NCBI GenBank assembly: GCA_030622515.1
Contig: JAUXGB010000004.1
Span: 1-33,295, forward strand
Length of the DNA: 33,295 bases
Source of the DNA: Candidatus Altarchaeota archaeon
Lineage (GTDB): Archaea; SpSt-1190; DYHY01
Direction: 5' to 3'
Position 1 is the first letter of the stretch. Each line of letters begins with the position of its first letter. Below are positions 14,916-21,753 of the stretch, piece after piece. The notes under the pieces were generated by a model. That model ran no database searches. It had not been told where the DNA came from and was given only the letters and a program-made list of their open reading frames with translations. A program made the position numbers and the translations under genes.

Positions 14916-15939
14916 ACTTCTTCCTGTCGCTCAAAACAGCCTCGTTGATTTTTTCCACATCAGCTACCTGATAGAACTGCCCCTCACCTATCAAAGCAAT
15001 AGCCCGACCGTTCTTCTCCCCATCCTTGTCAACACCAATCCCAATAACTGAAACGCTGACCTCAGCCTCCTTGCAGGCGTAGGCCTCCTCAAGCGCAGCT
15101 TCAAGCGGCTTCTTTCCCTCTGTCGGTATCCCGTCTGTAATCAGGATGATGTGCTTCCTGTTTTTCAAGCCAGACGAAAGCAGCAGGTTCCGCGCCTCTC
15201 TCAACCCAAGACCCAAATCAGTGGTTCCTGTCGGCGCCAGAGAGGCAACATTTTTCGAGAAGGAAAACAGGCTTTCCCCAAAGGAAACAACCCTGTGGCT
15301 CTTCTTGTTGAACGACAAAACACTTGTCCGGTCGCCTTCGTGAAGGGAGACAAAAGCCAGTCCAATGGCCGCCCTCTTACAAGCATCAATCTTCTTTCCC
15401 CTCATGCTTCCAGAAGAGTCAAGCGCAAAGACAAAGTCCACCGAGGTGTTCTTTCCTTTCTCCCAAGCAACCAAGTCACAGGCTTCAACAGAAGAGTGCC
15501 CCCTGCGCACAGCTTTTGCAACACTCTTTCTTGGCGAGATAGACCTGTAGCTCATCCCTTTCTCAAACGGCTTGGGTTCGATAGGAAAAACACTGCCCCC
15601 CTTCTCATGAGCCCGATGCTCCCCATAGCCAAGCTTGCCTAGCACGCGAAGCTCGTCATCAACCAAATCAAATGCAATAACATCAAGAGCAGAATCCGTC
15701 AGCCCGTCCCCATCAATCAACCCATCGTCCCTCATGCTCTTCAGCGTTGAATCAATAGACTGCTCAACCATCCTGATGGAGTCTGGCCTGTTTTTCAACT
15801 CGCCGAGCTGAACCAGCCTCATCCCAGTCAGCCCCTCAAGCAGCTCCGGGTCGAAAGAGGCTATCGCCTCCTTGTAATTCTCAACAATCTTCTTTGCAAA
15901 AAACTTGGCAGAGACTCCTTTCGTCCCCCTGTTCGCCAT
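14905..15939 (-). CDS. VWA-domain protein (ChlD/CoxE-like partner of the AAA+ ATPase), possibly the second half of a frameshift fusion
   Basis: The C-terminal half is a von Willebrand factor A domain with an intact MIDAS: DSSGSM at residue 174, GTTDLG and ITDGIP. It should bind a divalent metal and a protein ligand. The N-terminal ~160 residues are helical and unassigned. AAA+/VWA pairs work as metal-inserting or remodelling machines (Mg-chelatase I/D, MoxR/VWA). ATG 15939 has no convincing SD. The same frame stays open upstream to 16041 through a charged linker (KEKKGEKPGEKVDNRKK) that overlaps the end of the AAA+ gene at a run of nine A. A -1 slip there would fuse both proteins. Otherwise this is a separate 344-residue protein. 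Confidence 0.85.
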   Translation of the reverse strand: MANRGTKGVSAKFFAKKIVENYKEAIASFDPELLEGLTGMRLVQLGELKNRPDSIRMVEQSIDSTLKSMRDDGLIDGDGLTDSALDVIAFDLVDDELRVLGKLGYGEHRAHEKGGSVFPIEPKPFEKGMSYRSISPRKSVAKAVRRGHSSVEACDLVAWEKGKNTSVDFVFALDSSGSMRGKKIDACKRAAIGLAFVSLHEGDRTSVLSFNKKSHRVVSFGESLFSFSKNVASLAPTGTTDLGLGLREARNLLLSSGLKNRKHIILITDGIPTEGKKPLEAALEEAYACKEAEVSVSVIGIGVDKDGEKNGRAIALIGEGQFYQVADVEKINEAVLSDRKKSKV

Positions 15940-16022
15940 CGAGCGAAGCAGGCTCTTCTTCCTGTTGTCAACCTTCTCCCCGGGCTTCTCTCCTTTCTTT
16001 TCCTTGACCCTTTCCTCAATTT

Positions 16023-16928
16023 CTAATTTTTTTTTACTATCTCACTTTTCTTGAGAATCTCACGAACGATTTCCTCAGCACTGGTCGCATACCGCGCCTT
16101 AGGGCTCAGCTTCATCCTGTGGGCAAGAACGGAAACGGCAACATCATACAAATCATCAAGGGCGGCTTCCTGCCTTCCGTGAAGGGTAGCATTAGTCTGT
16201 ACCCTCTCATAGAGACCAATCGATGCCCTGACTCCGGCAGGCCTCTCAATCCTCTCATCGTTCCTTGTCGCCCGCACAATCTCGACAATCTTGCCAAGAA
16301 GTTCACCTGAAACACTGACGCCAAGCTTCTTTCCTTTCTCAACAACAATTCCCCGCTCAGTCTTTACATCCTCAGGATATTCCATCTCAACAATGTCAAA
16401 CCTGTCCAGAAGAACCTCGCTCAGCCTCTCCGTTCCGACATATTCCGTCGGGTTCATTGTAGCGATGAAGACGAAGTTTGCAGGATAGTCAATATCAAAC
16501 CCGCCAATAGTTGCAACCTTTTCCTCAATGACCTGCAATAAAGCGTTCTGGAGACGCTCCGCACACCTGTTCAATTCGTCAAAGAAGACAACCCCGCCGT
16601 CAGCCTTCAGAAGCTTCCCGGGCGAGAAAGCCTCCTTCGAGTCAGGACCATACTTCAGCGCCTTGACCGGGTCAATGTCCCCCAACAGGTGCTCGACCTG
16701 CAGGTCTGGCGACCCCTGAAGTCTCATAAACTTCTTCCCTGGAAGCAATTTTGCAACCGATTTTGCCAAAGTGGTCTTCCCAACCCCGGGAAAACCGACA
16801 ATAATGACATTCCGTCCGGCAAGCAGGGCAGACGCCATCTGCCTTTTGGCATTCTCCTGCCCAATTATCTCTGGAAACAGCTCTTCACCCTTGGAAATCT
16901 TCCCCTTGAGTATCCCAGAGAGGTCCAT
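16023..16928 (-). CDS. AAA+ ATPase, MoxR/Mg-chelatase I type
   Basis: This 301-residue single-ring AAA+ protein has Walker A GFPGVGKTT at 45-53, Walker B VVFFDEL with D117/E118, sensor 1 FVFIATMNP near 152-160 and LLDRFD as the arginine-finger region. It carries the MoxR/ChlI-type arrangement with a C-terminal lid. It likely remodels a target chosen by the VWA partner encoded next. It starts at ATG 16928, with TATA-like TATTTTAAT (minus strand) about 25 nt upstream. The frame ends at TAG 16023 just after nine A, where the VWA frame is open in -1. The substrate is unknown, and no chelatase pathway genes are nearby. Confidence 0.9.
   Translation of the reverse strand: MDLSGILKGKISKGEELFPEIIGQENAKRQMASALLAGRNVIIVGFPGVGKTTLAKSVAKLLPGKKFMRLQGSPDLQVEHLLGDIDPVKALKYGPDSKEAFSPGKLLKADGGVVFFDELNRCAERLQNALLQVIEEKVATIGGFDIDYPANFVFIATMNPTEYVGTERLSEVLLDRFDIVEMEYPEDVKTERGIVVEKGKKLGVSVSGELLGKIVEIVRATRNDERIERPAGVRASIGLYERVQTNATLHGRQEAALDDLYDVAVSVLAHRMKLSPKARYATSAEEIVREILKKSEIVKKN
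16027..16035 (-). other. A9 slippery run at the AAA+/VWA junction
   Basis: Nine consecutive A on the minus strand span the last codons before the AAA+ stop. Zero frame reads GTA AAA AAA AAT TAG. The -1 frame reads AAA TTA GAA and continues without a stop into the VWA gene. The run could act as a ribosomal or transcriptional slippage site, or mark an indel in the assembly. Confidence 0.45.
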
Positions 16929-16948
16929 AGGAACCCGCCTACCGGGGC

Positions 16949-16956
16949 ATTAAAAT
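16949..16956 (-). promoter_or_regulatory. TATA-like box for the AAA+ gene
   Basis: The minus strand reads ATTTTAAT, about 25 nt before ATG 16928. It is divergent from the tRNA-Gly promoter. Confidence 0.5.
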
Positions 16957-16972
16957 AGTTTCCCAATCCCTA

Positions 16973-16982
16973 TTTTTTTAAA
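16973..16982 (+). promoter_or_regulatory. TATA-like box for tRNA-Gly
   Basis: TTTTTTTAAA is centred about 32 nt before the tRNA 5' end. Confidence 0.45.
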
Positions 16983-17009
16983 GGGTAATCTTCTCCGGAT
17001 TAAAGACAG

Positions 17010-17084
17010 GCGGCTGTAGTCTAGCGGTCAGGATCTGAGCTTCCCAAGCTCATGACCCGGGTTCAAATCCCGGCAGCCGCACCA
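17010..17084 (+). tRNA. tRNA-Gly (anticodon CCC), CCA encoded
   Basis: The acceptor GCGGCTG pairs with CAGCCGC. The anticodon stem TGAGC/GCTCA holds loop TTCCCAA, giving anticodon CCC (reads GGG, Gly). The T stem is CCGGG/CCCGG with loop TTCAAAT. Discriminator A is followed by genomic CCA. The sequence is close to archaeal tRNA-Gly in general, and there is no intron. Confidence 0.95.
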
Positions 17085-17090
17085 CCTATC

Positions 17091-17111
17091 TTTTCTTTTC
17101 AAAAAAGAAAA
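17091..17111 (+). terminator. T-rich tract and A/T hairpin after tRNA-Gly
   Basis: TTTTCTTTT begins six nt after the tRNA CCA. It can pair with AAAAGAAAA three nt later. The T-rich stretch alone would be enough to stop archaeal RNA polymerase. The remaining gap to 17217 holds only a second weak hairpin (TTTTGC/GCAAAA, 17184-17204). Confidence 0.45.
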
Positions 17112-17217
17112 TCTGTGGGTCACTTAAGAAAACAAATAGGCCTCTGCAAAACCCCAAAGCATATTGCGTGTCAAAGACATGCGTTTTGCTGAAGCTTTGC
17201 AAAAGGTTCAGCCGCAT

Positions 17218-18396
17218 CTAATCAATCAAATGTTCTTCCTCAACCCTTGAAACCAGTGAGAAGACAATAGCTATCGTCCCAATAATCATCAAGGTACCCC
17301 TGAGCGACCAGTCTATCATCATGCCGACAAACGGGTTTGAAATCCCAATGACAGCAACACTAAACATAGAAACAGCTGAAAGAACAGTCGCCCTCTTGGA
17401 TGAAGGAACAAACTTGTTCATGTAGCTTGTCATAAGGGGACGCCTTGTAAATCCAAAGCCAAGTGCCAATAGTGCTGAAAGAATAACAAGAGGCAGGTAG
17501 GAGGTTATGCTGGCAAGAATGAAAGCTACGCCAGTTACGAACGCGCTGAAGAAGAGATATCTTCTCTTCGAGCCAAGAATTTTTTCAAAGCGGCTGTAGT
17601 TGTTTATCACAACCATCTCCCCAAAGACCACAAGGGAAGTAACAAATCCAAAGTAAGCCAGCTCAAACCCAACATCCTTCAGCAGGGCCTGATAGGCCCA
17701 GAGCATAACATAACCAACCATATTTATGACAGCGAAGTCAACCGCAAGTATTCTAAGGACCTTGTGCTTGTAGAAGAACCTGACACCCGCCTTAAGGGTT
17801 TTGATGTAGTTTTTCGATTCTCTTCTCACCGTCTTTGGCTCCTTCATCGTTAGGGCTATGAGAAACGCAACAAAACAAGGAACCGCCATCAGAAGCATCG
17901 GCATCCTAAGCCCGAACATAGCCGCAATAACGCTTCCAAGAGGGGCTGCGATAAACAGTCCCATCAGATAGAAAATCTCAAGCCTGCCGAAAACAACTTT
18001 TGACTCCTTTGACTTTTTCATCCCCTTCAATGTGTCATAGGCAAAAGCCCCCTCAGCTCCCGACATAAGAGAATAGCCAAGAGCGAAGACGAACTCCCCA
18101 AGGAGAAAAACGTAGAAGTTAGGAATACTGGCGTAAATTATAGCCCCCGGAACTATAGCAAAAGCACCCAAGGCAAGAGAGATCTTCCTTCCAAAAACAT
18201 CTGCAATAGTTCCTGTAGGTATCTCAAGGAGAGCAATCCAGAGAAGAAACCATGACTGAAGAATCATTATCTGGGTGAAGCTCAGGTTTGCCCAGTCTGT
18301 GAAGAAAGGGACTATTATTCCTGCTACAAGGTGAAGGCCAATGAAGAACTTGAAAGCATAAAGCTTCCAGATATTTGCCCTAAACTCCGAATTCAT
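17218..18396 (-). CDS. major facilitator superfamily transporter
   Basis: This protein of about 392 residues has roughly twelve hydrophobic helices in two halves. MFS motif A is visible between TM2 and TM3 (GTIADVFGRKIS), and a basic central loop (KEPKTVRRESKNYIK) joins the halves. The substrate is unknown; the sequence resembles drug/sugar-type exporters only in general. The ORF track starts two codons earlier at GTG 18402. I prefer ATG 18396, which has a TATA box about 26 nt upstream and an AGGTGG just before it. The gene is flanked by tRNA-Gly and the divergent MNT/HEPN/MazG operon. Confidence 0.9.
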   Translation of the reverse strand: MNSEFRANIWKLYAFKFFIGLHLVAGIIVPFFTDWANLSFTQIMILQSWFLLWIALLEIPTGTIADVFGRKISLALGAFAIVPGAIIYASIPNFYVFLLGEFVFALGYSLMSGAEGAFAYDTLKGMKKSKESKVVFGRLEIFYLMGLFIAAPLGSVIAAMFGLRMPMLLMAVPCFVAFLIALTMKEPKTVRRESKNYIKTLKAGVRFFYKHKVLRILAVDFAVINMVGYVMLWAYQALLKDVGFELAYFGFVTSLVVFGEMVVINNYSRFEKILGSKRRYLFFSAFVTGVAFILASITSYLPLVILSALLALGFGFTRRPLMTSYMNKFVPSSKRATVLSAVSMFSVAVIGISNPFVGMMIDWSLRGTLMIIGTIAIVFSLVSRVEEEHLID

Positions 18397-18417
18397 ACCC
18401 ACCTATTCTAAATTTCC

Positions 18418-18425
18418 TTTATAAA
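18418..18425 (-). promoter_or_regulatory. TATA-like box for the MFS gene
   Basis: The minus strand reads TTTATAAA, about 26 nt before ATG 18396. Confidence 0.55.
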
Positions 18426-18480
18426 TCCAATACCCGTTTAGCTCGTACGCAAAGGGCTTGAATCTCCCTTGGCCCCGCTT

Positions 18481-18505
18481 CAAATGCCCCGTTTTTTTGC
18501 ATTTG
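18481..18505. repeat. inverted repeat CAAATGC/GCATTTG with T-rich loop
   Basis: Seven-bp perfect arms (18481-18487 and 18499-18505) enclose an 11-nt loop with seven T. It lies between the divergent MFS and MNT promoters, just upstream of the MNT TATA box. Its role is unclear; it could be an operator or a chance hairpin. Confidence 0.4.
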
Positions 18506-18524
18506 CCACCTTCAAAACGATAAA

Positions 18525-18532
18525 TTTATATA
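18525..18532 (+). promoter_or_regulatory. TATA-like box for the second MNT/HEPN operon
   Basis: TTTATATA lies about 38 nt before GTG 18566. It places the transcription start inside the palindrome at 18542-18557. Confidence 0.5.
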
Positions 18533-18541
18533 CCCGTTTCT

Positions 18542-18557
18542 ACGATAATACTATCGT
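18542..18557. promoter_or_regulatory. palindrome ACGATA-N4-TATCGT, likely operator
   Basis: Perfect 6-bp arms overlap the predicted transcription start of the MNT gene. Further ACGATA (18517-18522) and ATCGT (18561-18565) half-sites flank it. The encoded MNT protein has an N-terminal DNA-binding domain, so autoregulation is plausible. This motif differs from the operator of the other MNT/HEPN locus. Confidence 0.55.
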
Positions 18558-18565
18558 GAAATCGT

Positions 18566-19195
18566 GTGGTTAAGGTAGAGTTTATTGACAAGATAATCGG
18601 GCAGTTTTTGCCGGAACTGAAGCAGAAATTCACTATAAGGAGGATTTCATTGCTTACCAAACTGTCTTATGATGCCACTTACAGGCATGTCCACTACCTT
18701 ATGAAGGAGGGTGCTCTTAAGGAAGAGAAGGTCGGCGCCTATTCCTATGTCAGCATCAACTTTGAGAGCGATTTCGCAAGAAAAATAATTGAAAGAATAA
18801 GTCTGAATAAAACCAGAAAGTTCTTAAAAAAAGATGTTGTGACAAAAAAACTGCTAGGGGAGCTTGTGGAGGAACTGAAAAAGGCCATTCCGAACGAGCT
18901 TCTTTCCCTTGTTCTTTACGGAAGCTACGCAAAAGGAACCCAAACAGAACACAGCGATATAGATGTCCTTGTCGTATCGTCAACCTTCAATGTCAGGGGG
19001 AGGGTGGAACAGGTATGCGGTGGTGTCGAAAAGAGATACGGAAAAGACATCTCCCCCCTGATTACAACGGCCGTCGAATTGAAAAAGATGATTCAATCAA
19101 AAAAACCAACAGTTGCCCAGGAAATACTGCTCGATGCCGTCGTCCTTTTCGGATACGAGAAATATTACTCAATTGCGTTCGAGGCGGTTAAATGA
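18566..19195 (+). CDS. winged-helix nucleotidyltransferase (MNT), probable antitoxin, second locus
   Basis: This 209-residue protein begins with an N-terminal helix-turn-helix/winged helix (FTIRRISLLTKLSYDATYRHVHYL, about 22-45), followed by an MNT domain with GSYAKGTQTEHSDIDVLVV. The third catalytic acid is not obvious: the expected strand reads DISPLITT. It should silence the HEPN partner, by AMP transfer if the known model applies, and bind the palindrome at its promoter. It starts at GTG 18566; no ATG is available nearby. Its stop overlaps the HEPN start in ATGA, so the two are translationally coupled. It is only distantly similar to the MNT at 13732. Confidence 0.85.
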   Translation: MVKVEFIDKIIGQFLPELKQKFTIRRISLLTKLSYDATYRHVHYLMKEGALKEEKVGAYSYVSINFESDFARKIIERISLNKTRKFLKKDVVTKKLLGELVEELKKAIPNELLSLVLYGSYAKGTQTEHSDIDVLVVSSTFNVRGRVEQVCGGVEKRYGKDISPLITTAVELKKMIQSKKPTVAQEILLDAVVLFGYEKYYSIAFEAVK

Positions 19196-19737
19196 TTAAA
19201 CATAAACTGAAAAAATTTGAAGCAAAGGGATTGTGCGGAAAAAAGCCGTTTATAAGAAGACTTGTCCCTCATTTCATGGAAAAAGCAAGGCATAACATCC
19301 TGTTGTGCAATGCTGTTTGGGATTTAAGCAACACCGAAGAGGCGAAAAAGATACTGAAACTTCCAGAAGACTTTTCAGCATTTGACTGGGTCATGATAAC
19401 CGCCTACTATTCAATGTACCATTCTGCTTTAGCGGCCTTGGCATCAGTCGGCTACAAAAGTGATAATCACACGGCCACAATAATCGCCCTTGAGGTTCAC
19501 TTTGTGAGGACAAACCTTCTGGAAAGGGAATTTCTTGATAAATTGAAACGGGCAAGGGGGCTTGAAGAGACATACATCCACAAGTTAAGGCGTGCGAGAC
19601 GGCAAAGAGAAACCGCACAGTATAGGGTTACAGAAGAAACAGGAAAGGAAGCGGCAAGGGCGCTACTAAAAGACGCAGGACATTTTGTTAACAGGATGGG
19701 AAGACTGGTCGATGAATTGAATAAGACAGCTAGGTGA
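19192..19737 (+). CDS. HEPN-domain protein, probable toxin, second locus
   Basis: This all-helical 181-residue protein has a HEPN core WVMITAYYSMYHSALAALASVGY, followed by H in the expected loop (SDNHTATIIAL). A later helix pair (YRVTEETGKEAARALLKDAGHFV) matches the family C-terminus. A canonical RX4-6H motif is not clear; the nearest is R-x7-H (RGLEETYIH). It begins with ATGA overlap on the MNT gene. Its own stop (AGGTGA) supplies the SD of the MazG-like gene that starts four nt later, so the three genes form one operon. An RNase toxin role is inferred from the pairing. Confidence 0.8.
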   Translation: MIKHKLKKFEAKGLCGKKPFIRRLVPHFMEKARHNILLCNAVWDLSNTEEAKKILKLPEDFSAFDWVMITAYYSMYHSALAALASVGYKSDNHTATIIALEVHFVRTNLLEREFLDKLKRARGLEETYIHKLRRARRQRETAQYRVTEETGKEAARALLKDAGHFVNRMGRLVDELNKTAR

Positions 19738-19741
19738 GATA

Positions 19742-20092
19742 ATGGACAAACTTCAACAACTCCTTGAAAAGATAAAGGCGTTCCGCGACGAGCGGGACTG
19801 GATACAGTTCCACAACCACAAGGACATGGCGGCAGCCATTTCCATCGAAGCTTCCGAGCTGCTTGAGCACTTCCTCTGGAAAGACAGGGATGAGCTGAAC
19901 AGCCTTTCCGAGGAAACCATGGGTGAAATCAAAGACGAGATAGGCGACATTATGATTTTCTACATTGAGCTTTGCGACAATCTCGGAATTGATCCAATAG
20001 ACGCTGCAACCCGGAAGCTGGAAAAGAACAAGCTCAAGTATCCTGTTGACAAGGCAAAGGGACGCCACACAAAGTACACTAAACTTCAATAA
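19742..20092 (+). CDS. MazG-like nucleotide pyrophosphohydrolase
   Basis: This 116-residue single-domain enzyme belongs to the all-alpha NTP pyrophosphatase superfamily. Metal-binding motif ExxE (EASELLEHF) is followed by ExxD (IKDEIGDIMIF). It starts with FRDERDWIQFHNHKDMAAA and ends with KLEKNKLKYPVDKAKG, both typical of small MazG/dCTPase-like proteins. Such enzymes hydrolyse (d)NTPs to monophosphates and pyrophosphate. It sits four nt after the HEPN gene, with AGGTGAG-ata-ATG as SD formed by the HEPN stop. Its place in a toxin-antitoxin operon suggests a linked role, or it may be a housekeeping passenger. Its 3' end overlaps the convergent radical SAM gene by 14 nt. Confidence 0.9.
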   Translation: MDKLQQLLEKIKAFRDERDWIQFHNHKDMAAAISIEASELLEHFLWKDRDELNSLSEETMGEIKDEIGDIMIFYIELCDNLGIDPIDAATRKLEKNKLKYPVDKAKGRHTKYTKLQ

Positions 20093-21686
20093 ACTTAAGG
20101 ACGTCTTTGTCCTCAACAACCTCAAGAAGCTTGTCTTTCGACTTGAACGGCCTCTTCCTAACGATAGTCGCCGCCCTCTTCGCACCAACGCCGGGAATCT
20201 CCTGAAGAAGTTTTAAGGAGATTTCATTCACCTTGACCTTTGGCAGGCCCGTCACCGAACGGAAGCCGTAATCAATTACCCGCAGGCTGCGCCAGTGGCC
20301 CAACGGCAGCACCATCGGCACCCCGACCAAGAGGGGATAGCTGCCCAATTGTCTTCCAAAGGTAACGTCGCCGTCATGGAATTCAGCAAAAACGTTCTTA
20401 AGAAGGGTGCCCCTTGGTGCAACGAGACGGAGCATTGGCCTGTCAATCTTCTCCCTGACCTTCTTTTTGAAGCTTAGGAAACGGGAGTGATGCTTGTTCA
20501 CAGCCTTGCTCTTCACCCTCACCTGCAGCAGCTGACGCAGGTTAATCCTGCGGACAAGCAGCTTCCTCTTGAGAACCTCTTCAAGAAAAGCAAAGTTAAG
20601 GTTAAAGGTGGCCTTGGTCTGGCCGGGAAGACCTGCGATAAAGTTTAACCCCGGCAGCAGCTTCGGAAGGGAATCACCATTGCGGGCCGAGCCAACCTTG
20701 TTCAAAAGCCCAATAGCTTCCAACGCCTCTTCCCCTGAGCACTTCAGGTTGTTCTTCTTTATGACGACCGGGTCAACCGACTCGACGCCAAAGGCTGCAA
20801 CGTCTCCCGGTGTATTGTACCTGACAATCGTCTTTGCAATCTTTAAGCTCTCTTTAGGCCAGTGAACAATTGTCCCCGGGTTGACATTATCTAGGTGAAG
20901 CACTCTCAGCTCCGGCGCAACATTCCTAATCCCTTTGTAAAGCCTTTCGATTTGTTCAGGAACCGGCTGGGGAAACTGTTTTTCACCAACACCCTTGGCC
21001 CAGTAGGCGAAAAGGTCTGGCTGGGCCCCAATCCGAAAAGCCCTAACCCCTATCCTGTAAAGAAGCTTAACTTCTTCGACAACATCCTTAACCTCCCTGA
21101 ACTTGGGTTTCCCCTTTAGTGGCTCGCTGCAGAAGCTGCAACCGCCTGTTATGTACCTTGCACAGCCGCGGTAGGTCTCAATCTCAGCCAGCAGGTAACC
21201 AAGCTCAAAATTGGGATGCTGCCCGGCTATCGCTGCCCCTCTGGCCGCCCACCTTGGATTGATAGGCCCCTCAAGCTTCGCTTTTGGATCAACCTTGTCA
21301 ACATTAAACCGGGCCTCAACAAGCTGCTCAAGACAGGCCTCAAGGTCTCCTCGACAGACCAAGTCAAAGGCATCGCTTTTCGCAAGCTTGGCCTCCGGCC
21401 CCCCAAGAACAGTTACAGCGTCAGGCCATTGCCTTGCAAAACCCTCAAGCTCGCTCAGGGTTGCCGGAACACCGCCAACATACTTCCCCGGCACAGTTGT
21501 CCCGCCAATGAAGACAATCACGCCAAAGTTCCTAAGCAGGTTTGGCTTTGCCCTAATCTGGTCAATTGTGAAGTAGGTAGCTTCCCCAAGAATTCCTGCA
21601 GCATAACGGGAATAAGGACAGAGGTACGGCGGTACCCCAAGCATTGATGGCTCGTCAATATAGCCGTCGACAATAGCAGCATTCAT
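20079..21686 (-). CDS. radical SAM protein with C-terminal helix-hairpin-helix (COG1031-like)
   Basis: This 535-residue enzyme has an N-terminal B12-binding-like region (about 1-140, VIVFIGGTTVPG and VTVLGGPEA) and a radical SAM core. The core opens with C175, C183 and C186 in YRGCARYITGGCSFC, a CX7CX2C spacing rather than the common CX3CX2C. The C-terminal region (about 485-520) holds a DNA/RNA-binding helix-hairpin-helix (LQEIPGVGAKRAATIVRKRPF). This build is known from a conserved archaeal family without assigned reaction; nucleic-acid modification is a reasonable guess. ATG 21686 has a TATA box about 25 nt upstream and is divergent from alaS. Confidence 0.9.
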   Translation of the reverse strand: MNAAIVDGYIDEPSMLGVPPYLCPYSRYAAGILGEATYFTIDQIRAKPNLLRNFGVIVFIGGTTVPGKYVGGVPATLSELEGFARQWPDAVTVLGGPEAKLAKSDAFDLVCRGDLEACLEQLVEARFNVDKVDPKAKLEGPINPRWAARGAAIAGQHPNFELGYLLAEIETYRGCARYITGGCSFCSEPLKGKPKFREVKDVVEEVKLLYRIGVRAFRIGAQPDLFAYWAKGVGEKQFPQPVPEQIERLYKGIRNVAPELRVLHLDNVNPGTIVHWPKESLKIAKTIVRYNTPGDVAAFGVESVDPVVIKKNNLKCSGEEALEAIGLLNKVGSARNGDSLPKLLPGLNFIAGLPGQTKATFNLNFAFLEEVLKRKLLVRRINLRQLLQVRVKSKAVNKHHSRFLSFKKKVREKIDRPMLRLVAPRGTLLKNVFAEFHDGDVTFGRQLGSYPLLVGVPMVLPLGHWRSLRVIDYGFRSVTGLPKVKVNEISLKLLQEIPGVGAKRAATIVRKRPFKSKDKLLEVVEDKDVLKFIEV

Positions 21687-21706
21687 CAGAAGCCTTTGGC
21701 AACCAG

Positions 21707-21716
21707 CTTTTAAAAC
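21707..21716 (-). promoter_or_regulatory. TATA-like box for the radical SAM gene
   Basis: The minus strand reads GTTTTAAAAG, about 25 nt before ATG 21686. Confidence 0.55.
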
Positions 21717-21722
21717 GCTATC

Positions 21723-21730
21723 TTTTAATA
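21723..21730 (+). promoter_or_regulatory. TATA-like box for alaS
   Basis: TTTTAATA is about 27 nt before GTG 21754, consistent with a leaderless GTG start. It is only seven bp from the divergent TATA box. Confidence 0.5.
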
Positions 21731-21753
21731 AGGGGAAAGGCGGCTAATCTTTT

